Assembly (NCBI GenBank): GCA_018711655.1
Contig: DVIA01000025.1
Location: 1-52,648, forward strand
Length of the DNA: 52,648 bases
Reading direction: 5' to 3'
Origin: Candidatus Pullichristensenella avicola
Lineage (GTDB): Bacteria; Bacillota; Clostridia; Christensenellales; Aristaeellaceae
Part shown: positions 25,384-33,169 of the stretch, in pieces
How positions within the stretch are numbered: the stretch's first letter is position 1
Layout of the letters: every line of letters starts with the position of its first letter
Notes under the pieces: generated by a model
What the model was told of the DNA's origin: nothing
Seen by the model: only the letters and a program-made list of their open reading frames with translations
The model's database searches: none
Program-made: the position numbers and the translations under genes

Positions 25384-25416
25384 AAATCCGTCGTTTGCGT
25401 ACAGACGGCGGATTTT
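25384..25416 (+). terminator. Terminator of the ABC exporter operon
   Basis: The stem AAATCCGTCGT / ACGGCGGATTT (one G-T wobble) is followed by TTGTG. The arm ends supply A and U runs, so it could act in both directions. It sits just before the next promoter. Confidence 0.75.
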
Positions 25417-25417
25417 G

Positions 25418-25426
25418 TGTTATAAT
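25418..25426 (+). promoter_or_regulatory. Extended -10 promoter of the NifU-like/GGGtGRT pair
   Basis: TG-T-TATAAT has a consensus -10 with TGn; the -35 is weak because the terminator stem occupies that position. The start codon is 66 bp downstream. Confidence 0.6.
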
Positions 25427-25491
25427 AGATGCTGTAAAATCACCCAATCTGCGCCGCGACCCTGCGCGGCAGAATGTGAGGAGGACGGACG

Positions 25492-26193
25492 ATGCAGTAT
25501 ACGCATGAGGTTGAACAGATGGTCTGCGTGGCCAAGGGCCCGAACCATGGACCGGCTCCCATTCCCGAGGAGGGCAAGTGGGTACAGGCCAAGGAAATCA
25601 CCGACATTTCCGGCTTTACCCATGGCGTCGGCTGGTGCGCGCCGCAGCAGGGCGCGTGCAAGCTGTCCCTCAACATCAAAAACGGCGTCATCGAAGAGGC
25701 GCTGGTGGAAACGCTCGGCTGCTCCGGCATGACCCACTCCGCCGCCATGGCCAGCGAGATCCTGCCCGGCAAGACCATTCTGGAGGCCCTCAATACCGAC
25801 CTGGTGTGCGACGCGATCAACACCGCCATGCGCGAGCTGTTTTTGCAGATCGTCTACGGCCGCAGCCAGTCCGCGTTCTCGGACGACGGCCTGCAGATCG
25901 GCGCCGGCCTGGAGGACCTGGGCAAGGGCCTGCGCTCGCAGGTGGGCACCATGTACGGCACCAAGCGCAAGGGCGCGCGTTACCTGGAAATGGCCGAGGG
26001 CTATGTGCTCAAGATCGCTCTGGACAAGGACGACCAGATTTGCGGCTACCAGTTCCTCTCCCTGGGCAAGATGATGGACGCCATCAAGAGCGGCCTGACG
26101 CCCAACGAAGCCTACGAGAAGAATATCGGCACCTACGGCCGCTTCAAGGCCGAGGACGGCGCGGTCAAGTGGATTGACCCGCGCAAGCAGTAA
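25492..26193 (+). CDS. Iron-sulfur cluster assembly scaffold-like (NifU/IscU N-domain) protein
   Basis: The 233-residue protein has an IscU/NifU-type scaffold fold region. Candidate cluster ligands are Cys49 (GVGWCAPQQGACKLSL), Cys77 (ETLGCSGMTHSAAMA) and Cys106 (NTDLVCDAI), which match the spacing of the three scaffold cysteines, while Cys56 is extra. It is longer than IscU (about 125-145), with an added N-terminal stretch and a C-terminal part containing LRSQVGTMYGTKRKGARY. It is known as the partner encoded beside the GGGtGRT protein in Clostridia. The ATG at 25492 has GAGGAGG. The next gene starts 15 bp downstream. Confidence 0.85.
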   Translation: MQYTHEVEQMVCVAKGPNHGPAPIPEEGKWVQAKEITDISGFTHGVGWCAPQQGACKLSLNIKNGVIEEALVETLGCSGMTHSAAMASEILPGKTILEALNTDLVCDAINTAMRELFLQIVYGRSQSAFSDDGLQIGAGLEDLGKGLRSQVGTMYGTKRKGARYLEMAEGYVLKIALDKDDQICGYQFLSLGKMMDAIKSGLTPNEAYEKNIGTYGRFKAEDGAVKWIDPRKQ

Positions 26194-26208
26194 TAGGAGG
26201 TGCGGCAA

Positions 26209-27210
26209 ATGTCTTTGTTTGAAAGCTACGAGCGCCGGATCCCGCAGATCCAGCCCATTCTGGACAAATACGGCTTCAAGGATTTTGAGGACGTGAAGAA
26301 TTTCAACCTTTCCAAGGGCGTGGACGCCTACGCCATTACCGAGGGCATTCAGCCCATCGCCTTTGAAAACGCCAAGTGGGCTTACACCCTGGGCGCGGCC
26401 ATCGCGCTGAAGAAGGGCGTCAAGACCGCCGCCGAGGCCGCCGAGTGCATCGGCGAAGGCCTGCAGGCCTTCTGCGTGCCCGGCTCGGTTGCGGATCAGC
26501 GCAAAGTCGGCCTTGGCCACGGCAACCTCGGCGCGATGCTTCTGCGCGAGGAAACCGAGTGCTTCTGCTTCCTGGCCGGCCACGAGTCCTTCGCCGCCGC
26601 CGAGGGCGCCATCGGCATCGCCCGCAACGCCAACAAAGTGCGCAAAACGCCCCTGCGCGTCATCCTCAACGGCCTGGGCAAGGACGCGGCCATGATCATC
26701 AGCCGCATCAACGGCTTCACCTATGTGCAGACCAAGTTCGACTACGCTACCAGCGAACTGACCATCGTCAACGAGACCGCCTATTCCGACGGCGAGCGCA
26801 GCAAGGTGCGCTGCTATGGCGCGGACGACGTGCGCGAGGGCGTGGCCATCATGCACAAGGAGAACGTCGGCGTTTCCATCACCGGCAACTCCACCAACCC
26901 CACCCGCTTCCAGCATCCCGTTGCCGGCACTTATAAAAAGGAGTGCTGGGAACAGGGCAAGAAGTACTTCTCCGTGGCCTCCGGCGGCGGCACCGGCCGC
27001 ACGCTGCACCCGGACAACATGGCCGCCGGCCCCGCCAGCTACGGCATGACCGACACCATGGGCCGCATGCACTCCGACGCGCAGTTCGCCGGCTCCTCCT
27101 CCGTGCCCGCGCATGTGGAAATGATGGGCCTGATCGGCATGGGCAACAACCCCATGGTCGGCGCCACCGTCGCCGTCGCCGTCGCGGTCGAGGAAGCGAT
27201 GAAGAAATAA
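26209..27210 (+). CDS. GGGtGRT protein
   Basis: The 333-residue protein belongs to the uncharacterised family named for its glycine motif, here SGGGTGRTLHPDN (residues about 258-270). Other conserved stretches are GSVADQRKVGLGHGNLGAML (about 92-111), CFCFLAGHESFAAAEGA (about 118-134), then GNSTNPTRFQHPVAG and the glycine-rich GLIGMGNNPMVGA near the end. No known catalytic motif is seen. Cysteines at about 80, 89, 118 and 120 could be functional. The ATG at 26209 has TAGGAGGTG at good spacing; the GTG at 26200 lies inside that site. Constant pairing with the NifU-like gene suggests a role in metallocluster delivery, though that is inference. A strong terminator follows. Confidence 0.9.
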   Translation: MSLFESYERRIPQIQPILDKYGFKDFEDVKNFNLSKGVDAYAITEGIQPIAFENAKWAYTLGAAIALKKGVKTAAEAAECIGEGLQAFCVPGSVADQRKVGLGHGNLGAMLLREETECFCFLAGHESFAAAEGAIGIARNANKVRKTPLRVILNGLGKDAAMIISRINGFTYVQTKFDYATSELTIVNETAYSDGERSKVRCYGADDVREGVAIMHKENVGVSITGNSTNPTRFQHPVAGTYKKECWEQGKKYFSVASGGGTGRTLHPDNMAAGPASYGMTDTMGRMHSDAQFAGSSSVPAHVEMMGLIGMGNNPMVGATVAVAVAVEEAMKK

Positions 27211-27240
27211 CCCCTTTCGCGTCCGTCGGCGCGAACCGGA

Positions 27241-27270
27241 CAGGCTCCGCACAGCGCGGGGCCTGTTTTT
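27241..27270 (+). terminator. Intrinsic terminator after the GGGtGRT gene
   Basis: CAGGCTCCGC / GCGGGGCCTG (one G-T pair, 5-nt loop) is followed by TTTTT. It starts 31 bp past the stop. Confidence 0.88.
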
Positions 27271-27540
27271 GCACCGGACGGCGGAAACGGGAAAGGGCCG
27301 CGCCGGCGCGGGCGCTGCGGCGCAGGCCGCGCAAACGCCGGAGCGCCCCGCGCGGCTGGACGCCATTTCAGAGCGCGCCCGGAGCGCGAGGCCGCGCCGC
27401 GGTATGCCGCCGGCGTCCTGCCCGTCGGGGCGGAGCATCCGAAGGCCCGCTCCGGTTCTGCCGGCGCGGACGGCCGCGCAACGCTCCGTTGAACGCCCGG
27501 GGACGCCTCCCGCCGCCCAAACGGCGGAAAGGGGTTCCCG

Positions 27541-27684
27541 CGAACGCGCATATTCGTCGCGCCGCGGCAGGGGCGCACGTCCGCCCATCGCGGCGCTGTA
27601 TCCGGTTTTCCGCGAACGCGCATGTTCGCCGCGCCGCGGCAGGGGCGCGCGTCCGCCTATCGCGGCGCTGTATTCGGGTTCCTG
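27541..27684. repeat. Two tandem copies of a 72-bp unit
   Basis: Units starting at 27541 and 27613 share CGAACGCGCAT, CGCGCCGCGGCAGGGGCGC and ATCGCGGCGCTGTAT, with a partial third copy to about 27710. The region 27271-27727 between the GGGtGRT terminator and hydF holds only this repeat and GC-rich, low-complexity sequence. No gene or clear promoter for hydF was found in it. Confidence 0.75.
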
Positions 27685-27727
27685 CGCGGGCGCTTTCGCC
27701 GCCCGTTGCGGCAAAGGAGGTTTTTGT

Positions 27728-28921
27728 ATGGCAGATCTCAACGCCACGCCCTCGGCCAATCGCGTGCACATCGCCTTTTTCGGGCGGCGCAACGCCGGCA
27801 AATCCAGCCTGGTCAACGCCCTCACCGGGCAAAATGCGGCCATCGTCTCGCCCATAGCCGGCACGACGACCGACCCGGTGCGCAAGGCCATGGAGCTTCT
27901 GCCCCTCGGCCCGGTGGTAATGATCGACACCCCCGGCCTCGACGACGAGGGCGAGATCGGTGCCCTGCGCGTGCAGCGCGCCCTGCGGGAATTGAACCGC
28001 GCCGACATCGCCGTATTGGTGGTGGACGCGGCCGCAGGCGTGACGGACGGCGACCGCGCTCTGCTCAGGCGCCTGCGCGAAAAGGGCGTTCCCCATCTCA
28101 CGGTTTTCAACAAATGCGATTTGCGCCAGGCCGTCTGCGGCGAAGGCGAGGTCGCCGTCAGCGCTGCGACGGGGGAGGGGATCGACGCGCTCAAGCGGCA
28201 TCTCGCCCGCCTTGCGCAGAATGGCGACGGCGGAAAGCGCCTGCTGGGCGATCTGCTCGCCCCCGGCGACGCGGTGGTGCTGGTGACGCCCATCGACGCC
28301 TCCGCGCCCAGGGGGAGGCTGATCCTGCCCCAGGTGCAGACCATGCGCGACATACTCGACGCCCACGCCCTCGGCGCTGTGACGCAGTTGCAAGAGATGC
28401 CGGCGCTGCTGCAAAGGCTGGGGAAGCCGCGGCTGATCGTCACCGATTCGCAGGTGTTCGGCGCGGTGAAGGATATGGCGCCCGAGGATGTGCCCCTGAC
28501 CTCGTTTTCCATCCTCTTTGCCCGCTTCAAGGGCGTTCTGGACAGCGCCGTGCGCGGGGCGGAGGCCGTTTCCACACTGCGGGACGGCGATAAAGTGCTC
28601 GTTTGCGAAGGCTGCACGCATCACCGCCAGTGCGAGGACATCGGCACGGTCAAGCTGCCTGGCTGGATTCGCCGCTTCAGCGGCGCGGAACTGCAGTTTG
28701 TCTTTGCGTCCGGCGGCGAATTTCCCGAGGACCTTTCGCCCTATGCGCTCGTCGTCCACTGCGGCGGCTGTATGCTCACCGAGCGCGAGATGCGCTACCG
28801 CCGCGGCCTCGCCGCCGACAGCGGCGTTCCGTTTACCAATTACGGAACGCTCATCGCCCATATGAACGGGATTCTCCGCCGCAGCCTGGAGCCGTTTCCG
28901 GAATTCGCAAAAAAAGCATGA
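27728..28921 (+). CDS. hydF: [FeFe]-hydrogenase H-cluster maturation GTPase HydF
   Basis: HydF is the GTPase scaffold on which HydE/HydG assemble the 2Fe subcluster before transfer to the hydrogenase. The 397-residue protein has G1 GRRNAGKSS (19-27), G2 AGTTTDPV, G3 DTPG (67-70), G4 NKCD (128-131), a dimerisation domain, and the cluster-binding CTH (Cys296, His298) with HCGGC (His344, Cys345, Cys348), the CxH-x46-HCxxC arrangement of the family. The ATG at 27728 has AAAGGAGG; a longer frame upstream crosses the repeat. hydE, hydG and a hydrogenase are not here. It proves a fermentative H2 metabolism only indirectly. Confidence 0.96.
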   Translation: MADLNATPSANRVHIAFFGRRNAGKSSLVNALTGQNAAIVSPIAGTTTDPVRKAMELLPLGPVVMIDTPGLDDEGEIGALRVQRALRELNRADIAVLVVDAAAGVTDGDRALLRRLREKGVPHLTVFNKCDLRQAVCGEGEVAVSAATGEGIDALKRHLARLAQNGDGGKRLLGDLLAPGDAVVLVTPIDASAPRGRLILPQVQTMRDILDAHALGAVTQLQEMPALLQRLGKPRLIVTDSQVFGAVKDMAPEDVPLTSFSILFARFKGVLDSAVRGAEAVSTLRDGDKVLVCEGCTHHRQCEDIGTVKLPGWIRRFSGAELQFVFASGGEFPEDLSPYALVVHCGGCMLTEREMRYRRGLAADSGVPFTNYGTLIAHMNGILRRSLEPFPEFAKKA

Positions 28922-28926
28922 AAACA

Positions 28927-28954
28927 GCGCCGGCACAAGGGCTCGTGCCGGCGC
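28927..28954. terminator. Hairpin between convergent hydF and DUF1835 genes
   Basis: The perfect 10-bp stem GCGCCGGCAC / GTGCCGGCGC has an 8-nt loop. On the minus strand it is followed by TGTTTTC, on the plus strand by GAATATTTG, so it fits the minus-strand transcript better. Confidence 0.6.
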
Positions 28955-29228
28955 GAATATTTGAAAAGGATTCGCGGCGCGGGAATCTGCGCCGGCCATT
29001 GCGAAGGCGCAAGCCCGCCTGCGCGGCGCTTTTGGATAGGGCGCATCGCGACGGCGGGAGCGCGTCGGGCTTTGCCGCGATGGAGCCGGCGCGGGGAGAT
29101 GGGGCAATGTCGGCCGTGCGCGCGCCGTACCCTTTTCGGGCGCGCCGCAGGCTCGCGCGTTTGCGGCGGAAGAGACGCTTTGCGCGCCTTTCAGGCGTTT
29201 GGCTTCCTTATTGCACGGCTGCTTGGGG
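28955..29228. other. Gap between convergent genes, nothing recognised
   Basis: About 275 bp of GC-rich sequence between the hydF hairpin and the stop of the minus-strand DUF1835 gene. I see no gene, promoter or repeat. Confidence 0.6.
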
Positions 29229-30188
29229 CTATCGCCTGCGCAGCACGCGGCTGTACGGCCTGCCCGCCTCGGCGTTTTGCACGACGGTCAGTTCGCCCGC
29301 GCGCACCATGGCCTCGATGCGCATCGCCAGCCAGCCGTCGCCGACGCCGAGGGCGTATTTGCCCAGCGCTTCGCCGATGAGGCGCCCTTCGGGGAATTCC
29401 CGCGGGGCTTCGGCGAGCGCGCGGCGGAGGCAGGGGTCGTAAGCGTCCTCCGGCAGGCTGCGCACGCGGCCGCCCACGAGGGCGCGCAGGGGCGCGCTTT
29501 CCGCCTCCACGGCGCGCCACTCGTCCGCGAGCGCGGCGCAGAGACGCGGGGAAACGGCGCGCTGCCCCTCGGCGAGACGGCCCCAGTGTTCGATGTTTAC
29601 TTCGCCCCAGTCGCGGAAACTGCGCACGCAGGCGTCCTCCGCGTCCTCCATGTAGGCGGGCAGGCCGACCAGCAGCACGTCCCCGCGCGCCTCCCGCCAG
29701 GGGGAAAGCGCCGCCAGCAGCCAGCGCAGGCCGCAGGCCTCGTCCGCCTGGGCGCTGTGCCAGACGCGCAGGGCTTCGCCCCCGCCGAAGCGTTCGCGCA
29801 CAGTTTCCAGCGCCGCCTGCGCCGTCTGAAGGGCGCGGTCGAGCGTTTCTTTGCGGTATTCCTCGTCCCACCCGCCCCAGAGGGCGGAGAGCGCCTCGCG
29901 GCGGTGTTCCCAGAAGCCCTCCCGGGCGACGCTTCCAACGCCGAGGGCGAGATTAAAACAAAAAACATCCGCCCTTTGCCCGCCCAGCGGCTTGACGCGC
30001 TCCCAGACGCGGCGTTCGCGCGCCTCCGCTTCGCGGCGCAGGCGGGCAAGTTCTTGGGCAGACGGCGCGGAGCCATCGGCATTGCGGGCGACGACGCCGA
30101 TGGCTCCGCCGCGGTACTTGCCCTCGCCATAGCGCTGCGCCAGCTTTATAGCGCCGCAGGCGCTTTCCGAAAAGACGATTTCCAGCAC
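29229..30188 (-). CDS. DUF1835/DUF3658 domain protein
   Basis: The 319-residue protein has the two-domain layout of the DUF1835/DUF3658 family of Bacillota. The N-terminal part has LEIVFSESACGAIKLAQRYG (2-21) and ADVFCFNLALGVGSV. The middle has EALRVWHSAQADEACGLRWL and VLLVGLPAY. The C-terminal DUF3658 part has WGEVNIEHWGRL, then LADEWRAVEAESAPLRALV. The function is unknown. The start is GTG 30188, with AGAGGTG 8 nt upstream, where family similarity begins. A 179-codon in-frame extension upstream to 30725 is Arg/Pro-rich, lacks a ribosome site and is rejected. It stands alone, convergent with hydF. Confidence 0.85.
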   Translation of the reverse strand: MLEIVFSESACGAIKLAQRYGEGKYRGGAIGVVARNADGSAPSAQELARLRREAEARERRVWERVKPLGGQRADVFCFNLALGVGSVAREGFWEHRREALSALWGGWDEEYRKETLDRALQTAQAALETVRERFGGGEALRVWHSAQADEACGLRWLLAALSPWREARGDVLLVGLPAYMEDAEDACVRSFRDWGEVNIEHWGRLAEGQRAVSPRLCAALADEWRAVEAESAPLRALVGGRVRSLPEDAYDPCLRRALAEAPREFPEGRLIGEALGKYALGVGDGWLAMRIEAMVRAGELTVVQNAEAGRPYSRVLRRR

Positions 30189-30800
30189 AGGGAGAGCACC
30201 TCTCTTTTGCTTGTTTTTCGCGGCTTGCCCGCCTGCGGGCGAAGGCGGAAACGAAAGACGCGGCGGGCGTTCGCGGTCGCTTGCGGGGCGTCGGCGAAAT
30301 TCGCATGGGCTTCGCGCGTTTTGCCTGTCCGGGCAAGGCGGCCGGGTGAAAAGCCGGGAGAAGAACGGTTTCAGGCGCAGGGGAAGCTCGACGGCGCCTG
30401 CGAACGCCGGGAAAGCCCCGGACTGAGGGCGGGCGCTGCGGTGTCTGCGCGCGCCGGGAAGGCACCGCGGGCGTTCGCGGGCAGGAAGCGGCCTATCGAC
30501 CGGACGCGTTTTGCCTTTCCCTGCGCGGAGAATGGCGAAAAACGTGCGAGGCCCCTCTGCGGAGAAACGAACGGCGCCGGGAGGCGAGGGGCGCGTTGTC
30601 CGCCCGGCGCTGTGGGGGGACGGACGGCGGCCGGTTATCGCAAATCCGCGGCGCTCGTGCAATGCGGGCCTGACGCCGGGAGGCGTTCGCTCCGCCGAGC
30701 GCTTGCCCGGCGAGCGGACGCGCATGCGGCTGCAAAACGGCGCGCAGGGCCGCGACGTCCGCCCATGCGCGCTTTGATCCGGCGTCAGAATTTGGGATTC
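30189..30800. other. 612-bp GC-rich intergenic region, no gene found
   Basis: This lies between the DUF1835 start and the terminator at 30801. All open frames are low-complexity Arg/Pro/Ala text without ribosome sites. A small hairpin, CCCGC-CT-GCGGG, is near 30227-30239. No sigma-A promoter is evident for the DUF1835 gene, so its transcription start is unknown. Confidence 0.65.
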
Positions 30801-30835
30801 AAACGGCCCTTTCCCAAGGGAGAAGGGCCGTTTTT
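30801..30835. terminator. Terminator after the secreted beta-propeller-like gene
   Basis: AACGGCCCTT pairs with AAGGGCCGTT around an inner CCC/GGG stem. TTTTT follows on the plus strand and TTTGA on the minus strand. It begins 11 bp past the minus-strand stop and may be bidirectional. Confidence 0.8.
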
Positions 30836-30845
30836 CCGGGCGTTT

Positions 30846-32126
30846 TCAACTGTCTTTTTCCGTGTAGCTGCCGCCGAAATCGGGAACAGAGCCGGAGCTG
30901 GAAGTCGAACCGGAGCCTCCGGAGGAGGGATCGTTGCTTTCAAACCACTCCGGATCGCGGCCGCCGGTCTGCGTCTGGCCGCCGCTCTTGTTTGTGTCGC
31001 CGCCCTTGCTTGTGTCGCCGCTCTGCGTCCCGTCCTCGCCATTTTCGCCGCCTTCGGCGAAAACGTCGGGCTGCGTGGGCTCCACATAGTCGCTTTCGCC
31101 CTCGTAGGCGCTGACGGTAGAGCCGTTGGGGTAGGCGTAGAGCACGGTATTGTCGGTCGGGCTGTAGACCACCACCGCGTCGCCGCCGCCGGAGAGCACC
31201 GCGTAGGCGTCGGGCGAGCACATGCTGCCTTCCAGGCCGCCCAGGTTGTTGTAGAAGCTGAGGTCGCCCGAGGTGTAGACCGCCACGCCGCCATCCATGG
31301 GGAAGAAGCCCCAGTCGTAGCCGTTGACCAGGCGGGTGAGCTGCTCGTGCTCCAGGTCGTAGCGATACAACTTGCCTTCGAGCCACTCGCGCGTGTCGTC
31401 GCCCATGACGTAGTTGTCGGAAAGATTGTGGAAAAACAGCGCGCCGTCGTAGTAGCGCAGGTCCTCCACGCCGGTTTTGATCACCAGCGAACCCTCGCTG
31501 CCGGTGAGATCCATGCGGTACAGGCAGCCCGCCTCGGCCGAGAGCGTTTCGCCGTCGGCAAGGAGCGAGGCCGCGCTGTAGGTCATCCGGTCGCTTTCGG
31601 AGACATAGTAAAGCGCGTCGCCGACGATGGCGTAATCCAGCATCTTTTCGCCGGAGAGCATCACGCACTGGCCGGTAGAGGGGTAGATCATGTGCAACTG
31701 GTTGTTGATCAGCGCGTAAAGATTGCCCTGGCAGTAGGAAAGGGCGCTTACGGCGCTGCCGGCGGGGAAGGTGTAGATTTCCGAACGCGTGCTGTCGGTG
31801 TTGCGGCGCATGAGCGTGGCCGTGCCGCCCTGAACGCGCAGGAAGTAGAGAAGGTCGTCCGCGGCGACCAGGTCGGAAATGGAGTCCGCCGTTTCAACGG
31901 TCACGCCGGCGCCGCCCGCGCGCGGGATTCGCAAAAGCAGCTTGCCCGCGCCGTCGTTGGTGACGACATACAAATCCGTCGCCGTGCGCGCGGAAAGGTC
32001 GCCGCGCACGGAGCTTTCGCCGCCGCCCGTAATGCCCAGCGCGTCGGTCACGCTTACGGCCCAGGCCGGGGAGCACACGCCAAGCGCCAGAACCGCTGCC
32101 AGCACCAAAACCATCCACTTGCGCAT
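30846..32126 (-). CDS. Secreted beta-propeller-like protein (DUF5050-type) with Ser/Gly tail
   Basis: The 426-residue protein starts with a Sec signal peptide (MRKWMVLVLAAVLALGVCSP, cut near AWA-V). The body (about 50-345) is made of repeated beta-rich blocks such as DLYVVTNDGAGKLLLRI, LYALINNQLHMIYPS, ALYYVSESDRMTYS, LYRYDLEHEQLTRLV and VLYAYPNGSTV. This resembles DUF5050/YWTD-like propellers that read out extracellular signals. The last 80 residues are low-complexity Gly/Ser/Asp/Thr, possibly a wall-spanning linker, but no LPxTG or lipobox is seen. The ATG at 32126 has TAGGAGG. The promoter lies in an AT-rich palindrome at 32179-32217. Confidence 0.8.
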   Translation of the reverse strand: MRKWMVLVLAAVLALGVCSPAWAVSVTDALGITGGGESSVRGDLSARTATDLYVVTNDGAGKLLLRIPRAGGAGVTVETADSISDLVAADDLLYFLRVQGGTATLMRRNTDSTRSEIYTFPAGSAVSALSYCQGNLYALINNQLHMIYPSTGQCVMLSGEKMLDYAIVGDALYYVSESDRMTYSAASLLADGETLSAEAGCLYRMDLTGSEGSLVIKTGVEDLRYYDGALFFHNLSDNYVMGDDTREWLEGKLYRYDLEHEQLTRLVNGYDWGFFPMDGGVAVYTSGDLSFYNNLGGLEGSMCSPDAYAVLSGGGDAVVVYSPTDNTVLYAYPNGSTVSAYEGESDYVEPTQPDVFAEGGENGEDGTQSGDTSKGGDTNKSGGQTQTGGRDPEWFESNDPSSGGSGSTSSSGSVPDFGGSYTEKDS

Positions 32127-32178
32127 ATTTTGTCCTCCTAAGCAAACGCGGGCGCGGCCCGCTTTCTCCGGCCAGGCC

Positions 32179-32217
32179 GGATATATATGTCCACCCAACA
32201 TTATACCATATATATCC
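32179..32217 (-). promoter_or_regulatory. Inverted repeat enclosing the promoter of the secreted protein
   Basis: GGATATATATG (32179-32189) and CATATATATCC (32207-32217) form a perfect 11-bp inverted repeat with a 17-bp gap. On the minus strand TATAAT (32205-32200), with a TG just upstream (extended -10), lies inside the gap. This is the layout of a repressor operator. The candidate regulator is unknown. Confidence 0.7.
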
Positions 32218-32251
32218 CCGAGAATTGCGACGGCGGTGTAACGATGCCATG

Positions 32252-32280
32252 TTGACATTTTGAAGCGCGCATGGGATAAT
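32252..32280 (+). promoter_or_regulatory. Promoter of the first PHP gene
   Basis: Perfect TTGACA (32252-32257), a 17-bp spacer and GATAAT (32275-32280). It lies 23 bp before the ATG, so the leader is very short. Confidence 0.85.
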
Positions 32281-32302
32281 GAAGAAAAACGCGGAGGCGG
32301 GC

Positions 32303-33127
32303 ATGCAATACGTCGATTTGCACATACATTCCACCTTTTCCGACGGCACCCTTACCCCCGGGGAGATCGTCCGCGCGGCCGCGGCGGCCGGCGTAGGCGC
32401 GCTTTCCGTTACCGACCACGACGCCGTGGAAGGCTCGCTGCTGGCCGAGCCCCTGGCGCGCGAGGCCGGCCTGCGCTATGTGCGCGGCGTGGAGATCGAC
32501 AGCCTCTGGGAGGGAAGGGACGTGCATGTGCTCTGCTACGGCGCGGATTTTGCCTGCCCGCGGCTGATGGACGTCGTGCGCGAGGCGCGCTTGCGCATGG
32601 ATGAGATGAGCGATACGCTGCTTGCGCGCATGTCGCCGGATTTTCCCGCCCTGGACGCCGCCGAATACGCGGCGTTTGAGCGCGACGTCTCCCTGGGCGG
32701 CTGGAAGCTGCTGCATTATCTGATGGCCAAGGGGATCACCCGCGCCATGACCGATGGCATGCGCCTGTATGCGCGCTATGGCGTGACATACGCGCAGGCG
32801 GGCTTCCGGCCGACGGGCGAGGTGATCGCCGCCATCCACGCCGCCGGGGGCCGGGCGGTGCTCGCCCATCCGGGCGTCACCCTGGCCGGGGAGGGAAACT
32901 TTCCCCGCGCCCTTGCGCGCCTGGTCGAAGAGGGCGTGGACGGCGTGGAGTGCTACTACCCGCGCCACAGCCGCGAGGTCGAACAGATCTGCCTGGGCCT
33001 GTGCGCGCGTCGGGGCCTGCTGGTTTCCGCCGGCAGCGATTGCCACGGCGCTTTTCAAAGCGCGCATATCGGGCAGACAAAGACGCCCATGGACAAGGTA
33101 TCGCTTGAATTGTTGGGCGAGGCGTGA
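32303..33127 (+). CDS. PHP domain-containing phosphoesterase
   Basis: The 274-residue protein has the metal-binding PHP fold (polymerase and histidinol phosphatase). Motifs are DLHIHSTFSDGTLTP (about 5-19, HxH), VTDHDAVEG (about 38-46), the glutamate in RGVEID, AVLAHPGVTL (about 183-192) and GSDCHGAF (about 244-251). Relatives hydrolyse nucleoside 3',5'-bisphosphates or 5' ends of RNA/DNA (RNase AM/YciV-like), but the exact substrate cannot be read here. The ATG at 32303 follows GGAGGCGGG; an upstream ATG at 32279 lies on the -10 box. A promoter for the next gene lies within its last codons. Confidence 0.9.
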   Translation: MQYVDLHIHSTFSDGTLTPGEIVRAAAAAGVGALSVTDHDAVEGSLLAEPLAREAGLRYVRGVEIDSLWEGRDVHVLCYGADFACPRLMDVVREARLRMDEMSDTLLARMSPDFPALDAAEYAAFERDVSLGGWKLLHYLMAKGITRAMTDGMRLYARYGVTYAQAGFRPTGEVIAAIHAAGGRAVLAHPGVTLAGEGNFPRALARLVEEGVDGVECYYPRHSREVEQICLGLCARRGLLVSAGSDCHGAFQSAHIGQTKTPMDKVSLELLGEA

Positions 33128-33133
33128 TACAAT
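33105..33133 (+). promoter_or_regulatory. Promoter of the second PHP gene
   Basis: TTGAAT (33105-33110), a 17-bp spacer and TACAAT (33128-33133). It overlaps the 3' end of the first PHP gene. Confidence 0.65.
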
Positions 33134-33169
33134 AGAACTTGGAACTGCATAGGAAAAGGAGTGTCGCTC

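Noticed and set aside
25420..28617. Long minus-strand frame over the NifU-like, GGGtGRT and hydF genes
   Set aside because: It is antisense to three well-supported genes and crosses two intergenic regions and a tandem repeat. No protein family is seen.
29229..30725. 498-residue version of the DUF1835/DUF3658 protein
   Set aside because: The first 179 residues are low-complexity Arg/Pro text. Family similarity begins at GTG 30188, which has a ribosome site.
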